A DNA stretch of 35,561 bases from IMG/VR virus record IMGVR_UViG_3300046777_001273, positions 1 through 35,561 of that record; one strand, 5' to 3'. This document shows, one piece after another, positions 35,513-35,561 of this stretch. Position numbers and translations under genes: made by a program. Every line of letters starts with the position of its first letter. Within the stretch, counting starts at the first letter, position 1. This DNA comes from a virus. The notes under the pieces were generated by a model. The model made no database searches, had not been told where the DNA came from, and was given only the letters and a program-made list of their open reading frames with translations.

Positions 35513-35561
35513 ATGGCACACCTCGTCGAAACGATGGCTTTTGCTGGCGAAACCCCGTGGC
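35513..35561 (+). CDS. DUF932-type protein, 5' end only
   Basis: Cut off by the right edge after 16 codons. The start MAHLVETMAFAGETPW is the characteristic opening of the DUF932 phage/plasmid-like family (MAH-x-ETMA-GETPWHGLG type). TGGAG lies 9-14 nt before the ATG. Family members are about 300-400 residues and of uncertain function. Confidence 0.8.
   Translation, partial: MAHLVETMAFAGETPW

Noticed and set aside
1-35561. tRNA genes, CRISPR arrays, insertion sequences, integrase or attachment sites
   Set aside because: No cloverleaf with a T-arm, no spaced repeats, no transposase or integrase motif was seen when reading both strands; consistent with a lytic T4-like phage.

Overview
The window is a contiguous piece of a T4-superfamily (Straboviridae/cyanophage-like) tailed-phage genome. 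The evidence is gene order: tail sheath (18, cut by the left edge), tube (19), portal (20), gp67, prohead protease (21), scaffold (22) and major capsid (23), and later uvsY-uvsW, late sigma factor 55, 47-46, clamp 45, clamp loader 44-62 and regA. Neither a gene 24 nor a recognisable gene 68 is seen, and a peptide deformylase is present. These points resemble the cyanophage and alphaproteobacterial-phage branch more than T4 itself. The near-consensus -35/-10 promoters fit a proteobacterial-type host sigma factor, but the host cannot be named from the sequence.

Layout. (1) 1-11.7 kb: head and tail module on the + strand, driven by T4-type late promoters (TATAAATA) and closed by a strong terminator after gene 23. 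Two unusually long modular proteins (613 and 775 residues) lie between gp67 and the protease. (2) 11.7-12.9 kb: three minus-strand genes, one with a SWIM zinc finger, with a divergent promoter pair upstream. (3) 12.9-18.15 kb: about 19 tightly coupled small genes, including a trio of similar small membrane proteins, a pair of paralogues sharing a 32-bp exact repeat, and a metallophosphoesterase. (4) 18.2-25.2 kb: a tail-tube-like structural protein, uvsY, uvsW, gene 55, and the 47/46 recombination nuclease with small inserted genes. (5) 25.2-32.8 kb: an accessory block between 46 and 45 with peptide deformylase, queE, queD, folE and a DpdA-like DNA transglycosylase, plus two small proteins with PD-(D/E)XK-like motifs, a dUTPase/dCTP-deaminase-fold protein, a DUF3310-like protein and a glycosyltransferase. 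(6) 32.9-35.56 kb: 45-44-62-regA, a small basic protein, and the first codons of a DUF932-type protein.

How the parts fit. Host-type promoters sharing a CTGTTGAC-like -35 element drive the early clusters. Their products replicate and recombine DNA and supply the late sigma factor gp55, whose TATAAATA sites precede 20, 67, 22 and, in weaker form, 23, the tube-like gene and uvsW. FolE-QueD-QueE make 7-deazaguanine precursors that DpdA can exchange into DNA, which predicts a genome carrying a 7-deazaguanine base that resists restriction.

The most unusual observations are: promoter elements sitting exactly in the loop of perfect inverted repeats; an apparent excess of long intragenic hairpins in coding sequence; and two head-region polyprotein-like genes whose modules are separated by a repeated acidic motif resembling prohead-protease cleavage sites. 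No tRNA gene, CRISPR array or insertion sequence was recognised, and there is no gene-free stretch longer than about 150 bases.
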